Of a stretch of 64,000 nucleotides of DNA, positions 10,920 to 22,176 are shown piece after piece (within the stretch, counting starts at the first letter, position 1; every line of letters begins with the position of its first letter). A program made the position numbers and the translations under genes. Where the stretch lies: assembly GCA_033977485.1 (NCBI GenBank), contig CM066994.1, positions 42,371,155 to 42,435,154 of the forward strand. Reading direction: 5' to 3'. Under the pieces are notes generated by a model that was given only the letters and a program-made list of their open reading frames with translations, did not search any database and had not been told where the DNA came from. The stretch is from Hydrangea macrophylla. Lineage: Eukaryota; Streptophyta; Magnoliopsida; Cornales; Hydrangeaceae.

Positions 10920-12676
10920 CTGTGACAGAATCCCATTCTGTACGAGGTGATCAATAAACTCATTAGAGAGGTACTCGCCACCTCGATCAGATCGAATGGC
11001 CTTGATATGTGTGCCTAATTACTTCTCCACTTCAGCCCTAAACTCTTTGAACTTTTCAAAGGCTTCAGACTTGTGCTGCATAAGGTACACATATCCATAC
11101 CTAGAGTAGTCATCAGTAAATGTTATGAAATACTCATAACCACCCCTTGCTCTAATATTTATTGGTCCACACACATCAGTATGAACTAATTCCAATAATG
11201 CATTGGTCCTTTTTCCCTTTGCAGGAAAGGGCCTTTTGGTCATCTTACCCTCTAAACAAGACTTACAGACTTCCATTGGTTTGAGAACCAAATCGCCTAA
11301 GACCCCTTCTTTGACTAGTCTGCCAATCCTATTTAGATTGATATGGCCAAGCCTCATATGCCAAAGCCTTGTTGGATTAGTAGAAGGTCCCTTTCTTTTA
11401 GATGGTATAGTTACCACTGAGTTATTAAGTTCCATGCAAGAGTCTTCAGAAATATTGGGAGTAATCACATACAAACCATTTGATTTAACACCAGAACATA
11501 TAAAAGAACTATTTCTTTTAATCACAACTTCAGTTCCAAAATGAAAGGAATTACCATTATTTGATAAATTAGAAACTGAAATTAAATTACGTCTCATTGA
11601 AGGGACGTAAAGTACATTTGATAAAATCAAAACTTTATTGTCTAGAAATTCTAAAGTTGCGTCTCCTATAGCAACCGCAGAAATGGTTGCGCCAGAACCT
11701 AGAGTAAGTACGATTTTCCCATCACTGCACTTCCTGGTTGATCTGAACCCCTGCAATGAATTACAGATATGGTTAGTATCCGTTATCAAACTTACTTCAA
11801 TCACATGTGATTCAATCATACCTTGAACTCTTGTAGCTAAGAATTCTGGACAGTTCCTCTTCCAGTGGTCCTTGTCGCCGCATTGAAAACACTTTCCTTT
11901 GCCTTCGCCACCCACCTTCCCTTTGCCCTTACCTTTTCCCTTAGATTTTGTAATCTTAGGGACCGGTCCAACACTTGGACCACCAGTGCCAGCCTTCTTC
12001 TTCCCTTTCTTTCCTTTTGGTGTAGATCGGGAAGAGGAAGCGCTTTTCTCAATGTTCAAAACTTTGACCCCAGGCTTGATCACCCCTTCCCTGCCAGTAA
12101 AGAACTCATTAATTTGCTCATTGAAAAATTCACTTGATTCATATTATATTTAAGTTTGAATTGAGCGAATGAAGGCGACAGCGAGTTGAGGATCATATTA
12201 ACTTGGGTTTGTGCATTGATGTTGGCACCTAGGGTCTCCAGCTCGTTTAAATAACCAATCATTTTTAAAACATGTTCCTTGACTGGAGTCCCTTCCGACA
12301 TCTTTGCACTCATTATCTTCTACATGGCTACCTGTCTGGCAGGCCTGTCATGCTCCCCAAACATCTTTTTCAGGGATGTAATAATGTCACTGGCAGAATC
12401 GTTCGATTGGAATTGGTGTTGCAACACGCCAGCCATTGAGGCCAGAATGTAGCAACGAGCCATTCCATTCGACTTCTTCCATTGGTCGAACTCGCGTCTG
12501 GTAGCTGTCGAAGCATTTGCCGCGGGTTCTTCAGGGCTTGGGGTGGTGAGGACATATATGTGATCCTCCGCAGTTAACATGATATCACGGTTACGTTTCC
12601 ATTCATTGTAGTTATTTCCAGTTAACTTGTTTTGTGTAAGTATGGTGGCAAGAGGACTAAATGCAGATCCAGACAT
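10920..12676 (-). pseudogene. gag-pol: E3A gag, protease and N-terminal integrase (broken)
   Basis: Gag starts at the ATG 12674-12676 (MSGSAFSPLATIL). A Gln-to-stop after ARQVAM ends the first piece at 12320. The frame continues at 12313 and shifts near 12090. The knuckle CFQCGDKDHWKRNC has Asp in place of Gly before His. Protease lacks the 11 residues around CIDSGAT: 33 bp present in E3B are missing near 11780, leaving DT joined to NHIC. The GAG-pre-integrase region ([16 protein letters not shown]) and the first integrase motif (HTDVCGP) are intact. A stop at 11019 interrupts integrase before RSDRGGEY. The element cannot process a polyprotein. Confidence 0.92.
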
Positions 12677-14298
12677 GATGATTTACTGAAAAAAAAAAAA
12701 AACAACATAAAATAAATGTGGATATTAGAATTTGACAATTTTGAAATAAAAGAATCCTTAAAACTCTTATTTAAAAACAAAGTCGCTGGAATATCAAAAC
12801 GAAAGAATAAAGCCTCCGTGTGGTGGTCAATGTTCGGTCTTTCAATTAATCATGACTTGTCCGCTATGCAACTCTTGCAAAACAAGTTATGACTCTCGAA
12901 CCTATTTGATCTCTAAGTTTCTGAATAATGCCCCGTGTGGGATCCCTTATCCATAGCTTAGCTAGTGTGTACCATTATCTAGGATCCAATCACATCCGTC
13001 TCAAGTAGCGCCTCCATGTGGCCGTCACCCTCAAGCACGTCTGATTGATCCTATCAAAGGAAGTTCACATCTAGTAACCAATGAGTAATGCACCCTCCGT
13101 ATGGAATGATCACCCCTGGTAAGGTGACATAGAATGCACCACTCATCTTACAGTGAACCGTTAATGGAAGATCGTGGGTGTTATTAATAAGACCCTCTCC
13201 CACTAGATTTAGAAATTAAGGATTTTTCTTTTAGAAAAAGTTGTTTCTACACATTACCCATAAACATCCAATGTTTACTAACGCGTTGGAAACGGTTTTT
13301 GAATTTTATTTTAGAAAACTTGTTTTACGTGCATGCAAGTAGTAACAATATAATTAAATGCCAATCACAAACCAAGCACATAAAACAAAAAACTAAAATG
13401 AAAATAAAGACATCCAAACGATGCCTCTATCTCCCATGGCTCTATCGCCATAGAACCTCCTTCTCGGTTTGGTCGCCTCCAGCTCCATCTTCATGGACAA
13501 CGGCTTGCTTCTCCATCTTCATGGATTTTTCTAATTCTATTATATTGGTCCTATGCTTCTCTCGAAGCTTACAATTTATCTAGAAATATAAATAACAACA
13601 ATAAAACAAAAAGGCTAGGAAAATCGGTGCGACTTTCCTTTTCGTAGGAATGAAGTCACAGCGCCCTTTACATATGCCTTGAAACCAAACCAATAATAAA
13701 AACAAAATATACACTAATCTCAAACAATTAAATATAAAATTTAAAAGTCTTGGTGCCATGGGAGATAGCGGACCAAGCTTGCTGCAAAAGGGTTAGTCGT
13801 ATGCACATCCACGCATATATATAACATATATGTAACCATTGGAACCCCTAATTGATTCACACAGTATATAAACTCTTTACATACCGAATTAGAACTTAAA
13901 ACTGCATCGCACTTTTCTGTCACACTTCGATCGATCGAACCTTCGATCGATTAAACATAGTTCAATCGATTGAACTTTCAGTTTCACAGAAAGGTTTGAA
14001 AAATTTTACAGAATAATTAAAAAATTTAAAGTATATATTTTAAAAACTTTAAAACTGTAAACTGATCACCTGGACAGAAAAGCAGTCTCGATCGAATGAA
14101 ACAAGTTCGATCGCTTGAGAACAGAGAGGCTTCGATCGATCGAACCTAGCTTGCATCTAATGCAATCACAGATTTGTATTCTGTTGTGAAAACACTGCAG
14201 AAACAGATCTGTGACGATGCAGTTTCAAAAGCAGTTCTAAAATCAACATACAAATCAAAACTAGTGTTCCAAAACGCATCCATAGATCCAAACAAGCG
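12677..14298 (-). other. E3A leader (5' untranslated region)
   Basis: About 1.6 kb between PBS and gag without a supported ORF. It contains TTCGATCGATCGAA-type clusters at about 13925-13975 and 14080-14150. A set of related short motifs (CCTCCGTGTGG, CCTCCATGTGG, CCTCCGTATGG, CCCCGTGTGG) lies between 12810 and 13110. Long leaders are usual in Angela-type elements and often hold packaging signals; none can be assigned here. Confidence 0.7.
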
Positions 14299-14313
14299 TG
14301 GCTCTGATACCAA
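14299..14313 (-). other. E3A primer-binding site
   Basis: The minus strand reads TTGGTATCAGAGCCA one base from the 5' LTR end, complementary to initiator Met tRNA. Confidence 0.9.
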
Positions 14314-14314
14314 T

Positions 14315-14937
14315 TGAAGGAAAAATAGGTTTAAATTAAAGTTTTAAACGCACAGCGGAAAAGTAAAGTTACAAAACTTAATTGGTAGCCCAGGATCTAC
14401 TACTCGTCAATTCCATAGATGTGTACAAGAGGGGACAAGAGTTTTTACCTTAGTGTCTTGAACCCAATTCTAAAATCTTCAACCTTGGTGATGCAGCAGC
14501 CTCTACTAGGTTGTCTTCACCCTTATTGCGGATGCTTCTCGGAGAGACTAGAGATGGTAGGATCTCTAATAGAGAGGAAGGGGAAGGTTTGGGGCTAAAA
14601 AATAGTTTCTGCAGCTTATGGTTAATAAAAACGATGAACCCCTTTTCCAGAACGCAGCTGCCCTATTTATAGATTCCCAGAACCGACCAAACCTTCAATC
14701 GATCGAAGGACTTCGATCGATCGAACCACTCTCGAGCGATCGAACATGCCATGACTTCAATCGATCTAACTAGCTTCAATCGATCGAACCTATCTTGACA
14801 GCTTCCTCAAGTGTCTTTCCAAGTACCCTGGCGGAGCTAAGAGTGGGACCTCCTAGGCTCTTTATTGTTGGCTCAGACGAGTTTTTTAATTACCATGACC
14901 AAACTCTTTGATCAGCAAACTAACTAACTGGTCAATT
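14315..14937 (-). repeat. E3A 5' LTR, inner (R/U5 side) part
   Basis: It opens TGAAGGAAAAATAGG at 14315 and matches the start of the E3A 3' LTR until the CAATT at 14933-14937, where E3B is inserted. It carries the TATAAATA box (minus strand, plus-strand TATTTATA at 14664-14671) and a TTCGATCGATCGAA cluster at about 14695-14790. Confidence 0.92.
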
Positions 14938-16473
14938 TGTTGGAAAAACAGGTTTAAATGGAAAGTTTAAACGCGCAGCGGAAAAATCAAGTTATGAAAC
15001 TTTATTGGCATGCCTGGATCTACTACTCGTCAATTCTACAGATACGCACAAGAGGGGACACGAGTTATACCTTAGTGTCTTGAACCCAATTCTGATCTTC
15101 AACTTCCAGCAGCCTCCACTAGATGATCTTCACCCTTATGACTCCTGCGGATGCCTGCCAGAAAGACTAGGGTTGGTGGGAACCCTAATGGAGAGGATAG
15201 AGAAGGTTTTGGGACTCCAAAACAGTTTCTGCAGCTTCTGACGTTCAAAACGATGAACAACCTTTTCCAGAACGCAGCTGCCCTATTTATAGATTCCCAG
15301 AACCGACCTAGACTTCGAGCGATCGAAGTGCCTTCGATCGATCGAACATTCGATCGATCGAACCATCTTCGATCGATCGAACCTTCAGACTTCAATCGAT
15401 CGAGACATCTTCGATCGATCGAACCTTCAGACTTCAATCGATCGAGACATCTTCGATCGATCGAACCTGTCTGGACATCATCCTCAAGCATCTTTCCAAG
15501 CATCCTGGCGGAGCTAAGAGTGGGACCTCCTAGGCTCTTTATTGTTGGCTCAGACCAGTTTGTTAATTACCATGACCAAACTCTTTGATCAGCAAACTAA
15601 CTAACTGGTCAGTTAAAGTTTACTCCACTATAAAACGATAACTGAACTCCAACGCAAAAGAACATATCCGAAGCGATAACTAGACTTGTATGGTGTACTA
15701 ATGTCCCTCTACCATCAGCATTCGTAATCATATTCAGGTAATCGGATAACTGTTACTGTCAACCTGAATCATGATTACTTCTTGTATTCCTTGAGTCCCA
15801 TTCACCTCTCATGATTACCAAACATGTTGATAACTCTTATCAACAAGACTGCAGTACTCAGTAATCGACTTGGTGACATTCTCAAGGGAATGCTTACTCT
15901 GAAACAGAGGGTAGATTCTATCTTGACAATGCATGTTCACAACCCTATGAACATGACATACCCAAGATACCCAGGTGTTGATCTTTTATAGACCTCACTG
16001 ATTGGTAAATCAAAGCAGTCATATCCACAGTCTGTGTTCATAATCGTCTCAAGATTGAGAACACGTACCTTATACAAGTTATGAGTTCCTATTGACTGTT
16101 TGACAGTCTTAAGCGTCAATAGGAAACTCAGGTCCGTCAATGCACTATAAGCACTAGCATATCAACTAAGAGCTACACTCTAGTGATTGAGATTAATCAC
16201 TCCATCCAATGGTAGTTAATTATGCTACAGTGTAGACTTGATGAGGTATCCAGTCTCATCATCCACTGTGACACATTCTAAGTATTAAAGAATAGTAATT
16301 CGTATCTCACTTGTGTGCATCTCATACACACACGAATTACTTACTATAATACTTAAGGATTAACAATCATCTCATGAAAAGAACATAAACAATAAAATGT
16401 AAAGCTGATATCCATATATTAAAATGTCAATGTCTCATACAGAAAGTAATGGTTTGAGGGCACAAACCCAACA
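14938..16473 (-). repeat. E3B 3' LTR
   Basis: Plus-strand ends are TGTTGGAAAAACAGG (14938) and AAACCCAACA (16473). It is 1536 bp long. The palindrome cluster (about 15318-15470) contains one 42-bp unit more than the 5' LTR copy. Confidence 0.95.
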
Positions 16474-16488
16474 AACTCCCACTTGCAC
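16474..16488 (-). other. E3B polypurine tract
   Basis: Minus-strand GCAAGTGGGAGTT lies between the pol stop codon (16489-16491) and the 3' LTR. Pol ends only 15 bases from the LTR. Confidence 0.8.
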
Positions 16489-19400
16489 TCATAACCATTC
16501 AGAACTACATCTAAGACCTAGACTATCTAGATGACGATCAAAGACCTTCTGTGGCAAGGCCTTTGTAAACGGATCAGCAAGATTGTCAGCTGTGGCAATC
16601 TTGGTGACAGTCACATCTCCACGTTGAACAATATCTCGGATAAGATGATATTTCCGCTCTACGTGCTTTCCCTTTCCGTGGTTCCTTGGCTCCTTGGACT
16701 GAGCCACTGCCCCACTATTATCACAATAAAGCGTAATAGGCGACAGCGACGCTGGTACCACCTCGAGTTCCATAAGGAACTTCTTGAGCCAAACAGCTTC
16801 CTTTGCGGCTTCACAAGCAGCCACATACTCAGCTTCTGTAGTTGAGTCTGCAATGCATTTCTGCTTAATGCTCCTCCAACTGACAGCACCACCTCCCAAG
16901 GTAAAGAGATGACCGGACGTCGACTTCCTCGAATCTTTATCTGACATAAAGTCCGAGTCAGTGTATCCCACTGGAATTAACTCACTACCACCGTACATAA
17001 GCATGTAATCTTTAGTTCTTCTCAAGTACTTAAGAATGTGCTTAACGGCTGTCCAGTGCTCTGGACCCGGATTCGACTGATATCTGCTAACCATGCCAAC
17101 GGCAAAACAGATATCTGGTCTAGTGCATAACATCGCATACATGAGACTTCCCACTGCAGAAGCATAGGGAACTCCTGTCATGCGATTCCTCTCCTCCTGT
17201 GTCTTTGGACACTGGTCCTTGGAGAACGCTAAACCATGCCTGAAAGGTAACAAACCTTTCTTCGAATTATCCATTGAAAATCTAGTTAGCACCTTATCGA
17301 TATAACCAGCTTGAGATAATCCCATTATCTTTCGCTTGCGATCCCGAAAGAGCTTTATCCCAAGAATATAGCTCGCCTCTCCTAGATCCTTCATATCGAA
17401 AGTACTAGCTAGCCAAACCTTGACCGTTGACAATGCCGCTACATCATTTCCAATGAGTAGAATGTCGTCAACGTAAAGCACAAGAAAAGCCACCACTTTC
17501 CCTTCACTCTTCTTGTATACACAAGGTTCATCCAGATTCTGTATGAAACCAAACGATTTGACCGCTTGGTCAAATCGTATGTTCCAACTTCCGGATGCCT
17601 GCTTAAGCCCATAAATGGACTTTTGCAACTTGCATACCAAGTTATCTTTCCGACCAGCTATGAACCCTTCTGGTTGTTGCATATAGATGTCCTCCTCAAG
17701 ATTGCCATTCAAGAATGCAGTCTTGACGTCCATCTGCCAGATCTCAAAATCTAGGCATGCAGCAACGGATAAGAGTATTCTGATGGACTTGAGCATGGCC
17801 ACCGGCGAGAAGGTTTCCTCATAGTCAATGCCCTCCCTCTGAGTATAACCTTTCGCAACAAGCCTTGCCTTAAAGGTCTCAACCTTTCCATCAGATCCTC
17901 TTTTCCTCTTGTAGACCCACTTACAGCCAATGGGTTTAATATTGGCTGGAAGTTCTACAAGATCCCAGACCTGATTAGAATCCATAGATTCCAATTCAGC
18001 CTTCATAGCTTTAACCCAATGAGCTGAATCAACATCAGCCATTGCCTCTTCGTATGTGGTAGGATCAGATTCAGATTCTATGGAGACAGCTTCAAAAACT
18101 TCTCCTAAGAACATGTATCTATCAGGCTGGCTGATAATCCTCCCACTACGACGAGGTACTGGTGCGGAAATAGGTGAAGAAGTGGTGTTTTCCTGATTTA
18201 CATCGTTATTAACTACGGGTGGGACTGAGGGCTCTCCTTCTATCTCTCTAAGATCTATCCTTCCCTTAGGTTTATGGTTCATGATATAATCATCCTCCAA
18301 GAAAATAGCATTCGTACTGACGAACACCTTCTGTTCTCTTGGATCATAAAAATACCATCCATAAGTACCCTTTGGATACCCCACGAAGTAACATACTTCC
18401 GATCTAGAATCCAACTTGCTCATCTTTCCTTTTAGCACATGTGCCGGACATCCCCATATCCGGAGATGTTGCAAAGAAGGCTTGCGCCCAATCCACATCT
18501 CTCGTGGTGTCCTGGGAACAGATTTGCTTGGTACTAGATTTAGTATGTAAGCAGCGGTTTCCAAAGCATAACCCCAAAGAAATAAAGGTAACTCAGAATA
18601 ACTCATCATTGACCTAGTCATGTCTAAAAGAGTCCGATTCCTTCTCTCCGCTACACCATTTTGCTGAGGCGTGCCAGGTGCAGTCAACTGTGACAGAATC
18701 CCATTCTGTACGAGGTGATCAATAAATTCATTAGAGAGGTACTCGCCACCTCGATCAGATCGAATGGCCTTGATATGTGTGCCCAATTGCTTCTCCACTT
18801 CAGCCCTAAACTCTTTGAACTTTTCAAAGGCTTCAGACTTGTGCTGCATTAGGTTCACATATCCATACCTAGAGTGGTCATCAGTAAATGTTATGAAATA
18901 CTCATAACCACCCCTTGCTCTAATATTTATTGGTCCACACACATCAGTATGAACTAATTCCAACAATGCATTGGTTCTATTGCCCTTTGCAGGAAAGGGC
19001 CTTTTGGTCATCTTACCCTCTAAACAAGACTCGCAGACTTCTATTGGTTCGAGAACCAAATCGCCTAAGACCCTTTCTTTGACTAGTCTGCCAATCCTAT
19101 TTAGATTGATATGACCAAGCCTCATATGCCAAAGCTTTGTTGGATTAGTGGAAGGTCTCTTTCTTTTAGATGGTACAGTTACCACTGAGTTATTAAGTTC
19201 CATACAAGAATCTTTAGAAATATTGGGAGTAATCACATATAAACCATTTGATTTAATACCAGAACATATAAAAGAACTATTTCTTTTAATCACAACTTCA
19301 GTTCCAAAATGAAAAGAATAACCATTATTCGATAAATTAGAAACTGAAATTAAATTACGTCTCATTGAAGGGACGTAAAGTACATCTGATAAAATCAAAA

Positions 19401-20382
19401 CTTTATTGTCTAGAAATTCTAAAACTACGACTCCTATAGCAACCGCAGAAACGGTTGCGCTAGAACCTAGAGTAAGTACGATTTCCCCATCACTACACTT
19501 CCTAGTTGATCTGAACCCCTGCAATGAATTACAGATATGGTTAGTCGCACCAGAATCAATGCACCAAGTGTTTGAAGTATCCGTTATAAAACTTACTTCA
19601 ATCACATGTGATTCAATCATACCTTGAACTCTTGTAGCTAAGAATTCTGGACAGTTCCTCTTCCAGTGGCCCTTCTCACCGCATTGGAAACACTTTCCTT
19701 TGCCTTGGCCACCCACCTTCCCTTTGCCCTTACCTTTTCCCTTAGATTTTGCAATCTTAGGGACTGGTCCAACACTTGAACCACCAGTGCTAGCCTTCTT
19801 CTTCCCTTTCTTTTCTTTCGGCATAGATCGGGAAGAGGAAGCGCTTTTCTCAACGTTTAAAACGCTGCCCCCAGGTTTGATCACCCCTTCCGCTGCCAAT
19901 AAAGAGCTCATCAATTCGCTCATTGAAAAATCCATTTTATTCATATTATAATTCAGTTTAAATTGAGCGAATGATGGCGACAGCGTATTGAGGATCATAT
20001 CAACTTGGGTCTGTGCATCGATGTTAGCACCTAGGGTCTCCAGCTCGTTTAAATAACCAATCATTTTCAAAACATGTTCTTTGACTGGAGTCCCTTCCGA
20101 CATCTTAGCACTCATTATCTTCTGCATAGCTACCTGTCTGGCAGGCCTGCCATGCTCCCCAAACATCTTTTTCAGGGATTCGATAATGTCACTGGCGGAA
20201 CTGTTCGACTGGTATTGGTGTTGTAACACATTAGCCATCGAAGCCAATATGTAACAATGAGCCATCCCATTCGACTTTTTCCATTTATCGAACTCGCGTC
20301 TAGCAGCAGCCGAAGCATTTGCAGCGGGTTCTTCGGGGCATGGGGTGGTGAGGACATATATGTGATCCTCCGCAGTTAACAC
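16489..20382 (-). CDS. gag-pol: E3B gag-pol polyprotein, 1297-codon open frame
   Basis: One frame encodes all Copia proteins. Domain positions in this ORF: gag core 1-170; basic GKGKGK stretch, then CCHC knuckle C231, C234, H239, C244; protease CIDSGAT with D276; GAG-pre-integrase zinc H419, H424, C450, C453. Integrase DD35E is D480, D543, E579 with exactly 35 residues between the last two. RT has D885 in [11 protein letters not shown] and YVDD at 970-973. RNase H has TDSDF near 1142, E1183 in STTEAEY and D1221 in YCDNSG. All expected catalytic residues are present. The frame really begins 32 codons upstream at ATG 20476-20478 (MSGSAFSPL), but codon 15 there is TAA (20434-20436) where E3A and E6 have CAA. 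Translation would need readthrough or a start at Met 33 (20382), which removes the gag N-terminus. Confidence 0.95.
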   Translation of the reverse strand: MLTAEDHIYVLTTPCPEEPAANASAAARREFDKWKKSNGMAHCYILASMANVLQHQYQSNSSASDIIESLKKMFGEHGRPARQVAMQKIMSAKMSEGTPVKEHVLKMIGYLNELETLGANIDAQTQVDMILNTLSPSFAQFKLNYNMNKMDFSMSELMSSLLAAEGVIKPGGSVLNVEKSASSSRSMPKEKKGKKKASTGGSSVGPVPKIAKSKGKGKGKGKVGGQGKGKCFQCGEKGHWKRNCPEFLATRVQGMIESHVIEVSFITDTSNTWCIDSGATNHICNSLQGFRSTRKCSDGEIVLTLGSSATVSAVAIGVVVLEFLDNKVLILSDVLYVPSMRRNLISVSNLSNNGYSFHFGTEVVIKRNSSFICSGIKSNGLYVITPNISKDSCMELNNSVVTVPSKRKRPSTNPTKLWHMRLGHINLNRIGRLVKERVLGDLVLEPIEVCESCLEGKMTKRPFPAKGNRTNALLELVHTDVCGPINIRARGGYEYFITFTDDHSRYGYVNLMQHKSEAFEKFKEFRAEVEKQLGTHIKAIRSDRGGEYLSNEFIDHLVQNGILSQLTAPGTPQQNGVAERRNRTLLDMTRSMMSYSELPLFLWGYALETAAYILNLVPSKSVPRTPREMWIGRKPSLQHLRIWGCPAHVLKGKMSKLDSRSEVCYFVGYPKGTYGWYFYDPREQKVFVSTNAIFLEDDYIMNHKPKGRIDLREIEGEPSVPPVVNNDVNQENTTSSPISAPVPRRSGRIISQPDRYMFLGEVFEAVSIESESDPTTYEEAMADVDSAHWVKAMKAELESMDSNQVWDLVELPANIKPIGCKWVYKRKRGSDGKVETFKARLVAKGYTQREGIDYEETFSPVAMLKSIRILLSVAACLDFEIWQMDVKTAFLNGNLEEDIYMQQPEGFIAGRKDNLVCKLQKSIYGLKQASGSWNIRFDQAVKSFGFIQNLDEPCVYKKSEGKVVAFLVLYVDDILLIGNDVAALSTVKVWLASTFDMKDLGEASYILGIKLFRDRKRKIMGLSQAGYIDKVLTRFSMDNSKKGLLPFRHGLAFSKDQCPKTQEERNRMTGVPYASAVGSLMYAMLCTRPDICFAVGMVSRYQSNPGPEHWTAVKHILKYLRRTKDYMLMYGGSELIPVGYTDSDFMSDKDSRKSTSGHLFTLGGGAVSWRSIKQKCIADSTTEAEYVAACEAAKEAVWLKKFLMELEVVPASLSPITLYCDNSGAVAQSKEPRNHGKGKHVERKYHLIRDIVQRGDVTVTKIATADNLADPFTKALPQKVFDRHLDSLGLRCSSEWL

Positions 20383-20478
20383 GATGTCAAGATTACGTTT
20401 CCATTCAGTGTAGTTGTTTCCAGTTAACTTGTTTTAAGTGAGTATGGTGGCAAGTGGACTAAATGCAGATCCAGACAT
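20383..20478 (-). pseudogene. gag: E3B gag N-terminal 32 codons, with stop at codon 15
   Basis: The ATG is at 20476-20478 and its first 14 codons match E3A and E6. The TAA at 20434-20436 replaces the Gln codon CAA of the relatives. It is followed in frame by the rest of the gag N-terminus, leading without a shift into the long ORF. It is a single C-to-T type change, recent because the surrounding frame is otherwise clean. Confidence 0.9.
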
Positions 20479-22160
20479 TATGATTTACTGAAAAAATCAA
20501 AACAAAATAAATATGGATATCAGAATTTGACAGTTTGAAATAAAAGAATCCTTTTAAAACTCTTATTTTAAAACTAAGTCGCCGGAATATCGAAACGAAA
20601 GAATAAAGCCTCCGTGTGGTGGTCAATGTTCGATCTTTCAATTTATCATAACTTATCCGCTATGCAACTCTTGCAAAACAAGTTATGACTTCCGAACCTA
20701 TTTGATCTCTAAGTTTCTGAATAATGCCCCGTGTGGGATCCCTTATCCATAGCTTAGCTAGTGTGTACCATTAACTAGGATCCAATCACAACCGTCTCAA
20801 GTAGCGCCTCCGTATGGTGGTCACCCTCTAACACGTCTGATTGATCCTTATCAAAAGAAGTTCACATCTAGTAACCAATGAGTAATGCATCCTCCGTATG
20901 GAATGATCACCCCTGGCGAGGTGACACAGAATGCATCACTCATCTTACAGTGAACCGTTAATGGAAGATCGTGGGTGTAATTAATAAGACCCTCTCCCAC
21001 TAGATTTAGTAAAAAAAGGATTTTGCTTTTTGAGAAAATCTGTTTCTACACACTTCCCATAAACATCTAATGTTTACTAATGTGTTGAAAACGGTTTTTG
21101 AATTTTATTTTAGAAAACTTGTTTTGCGTGCATGCAACAATGTATTGTACGCCAATCACAAACAAAGCACATAAAACAAAAAACTAAAATGAAATAAAAG
21201 ACATCCAAACGATGCCTCTATCTCCCATGGCTCTATCTCCATAGAACCTGCTTTTGGTTTGATCGCCTCCAGCTCCATCTTCATGGACAACGGCTCCTTG
21301 CTCCATCTTCATGGATATTCTAATTCTATTACATTGAACCTATGCCTCTTTTGAAGCTTACAATTTATCTAGAAATAGAAATAGCAACAACAAAATAAAA
21401 GGCTAGGGAAACCGGTGCGACTTTCCTTTTCGTAGGATTGAAGTCGCAACGCCCTTTACATATGCCTTAAAACCAAACCAAACTTAAAATAACACACCAA
21501 TCTAAAAACATTCAAACACAAAATTAAATGCTCTTGGCGCCATGGGAGATAGCGACTAATCTTTTGCTACAAAAGGTTAGTTGAACACACATCCACGCAT
21601 ATATATAACAAAATATAACTATTGGAACCCTTAATTGATTCACACAGTATATAAACTCTTTACATACTGAATTAGAACTCAAAACAGCATCTAACTTCTC
21701 TGTCATAGTTCGATCGATCGAAGACCGTTCGATCGCTCGAACCTTCGATCGATTGAACACTGTTCAATCGCTTGAACATTCTATTTCACAGAATGATTAA
21801 AAATTTTGCAAAATACGTTAAAATTAAACTTTTAATTTCAAAATACTTTTAAAACTGTGAAACAGAAAACCTGACAAAGAGTCTGTCTCGATCGATCGAA
21901 CTCTATTCGATCGCTCGAACAACAGAAAGTTTCGATCGATCGAAACCTGTTCGATCGCTCGAGTACAGAGCGTTCGATCGATCGAGACTACTTCGATCGA
22001 TCGAACCCATCTTGCATCCAATGCAATCACAGATTTGTATACTGCTGTGATAACACTGCAGAAACAGATCTGTGACGATGCAGTTTCGAAAGCAGTTCTA
22101 AAATCAACATGCAAATCAAAATAGTGTTCCAAAAAACGCATCTATAGATCCAAACGAGCG
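20479..22160 (-). other. E3B leader
   Basis: About 1.7 kb from PBS to gag. Palindromic TTCGATCGATCGAA-type clusters lie at about 21708-21775 and 21885-22010. The CCTCCGTRTGG-type motifs lie at about 20609-20910. Both sets align in order with the E3A and E6 leaders. No ORF is supported. Confidence 0.75.
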
Positions 22161-22175
22161 TGGCTCTGATACCAA
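22161..22175 (-). other. E3B primer-binding site
   Basis: Minus-strand TTGGTATCAGAGCCA, one base from the LTR end, complementary to initiator Met tRNA. Confidence 0.92.
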
Positions 22176-22176
22176 T

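Noticed and set aside
15099..15588. Arg/Asp/Ser-rich repeat proteins on both strands (also 22338-22785)
   Set aside because: They are translations of the GATCGATC palindrome cluster and adjoining LTR, open on both strands because the motif is self-complementary.
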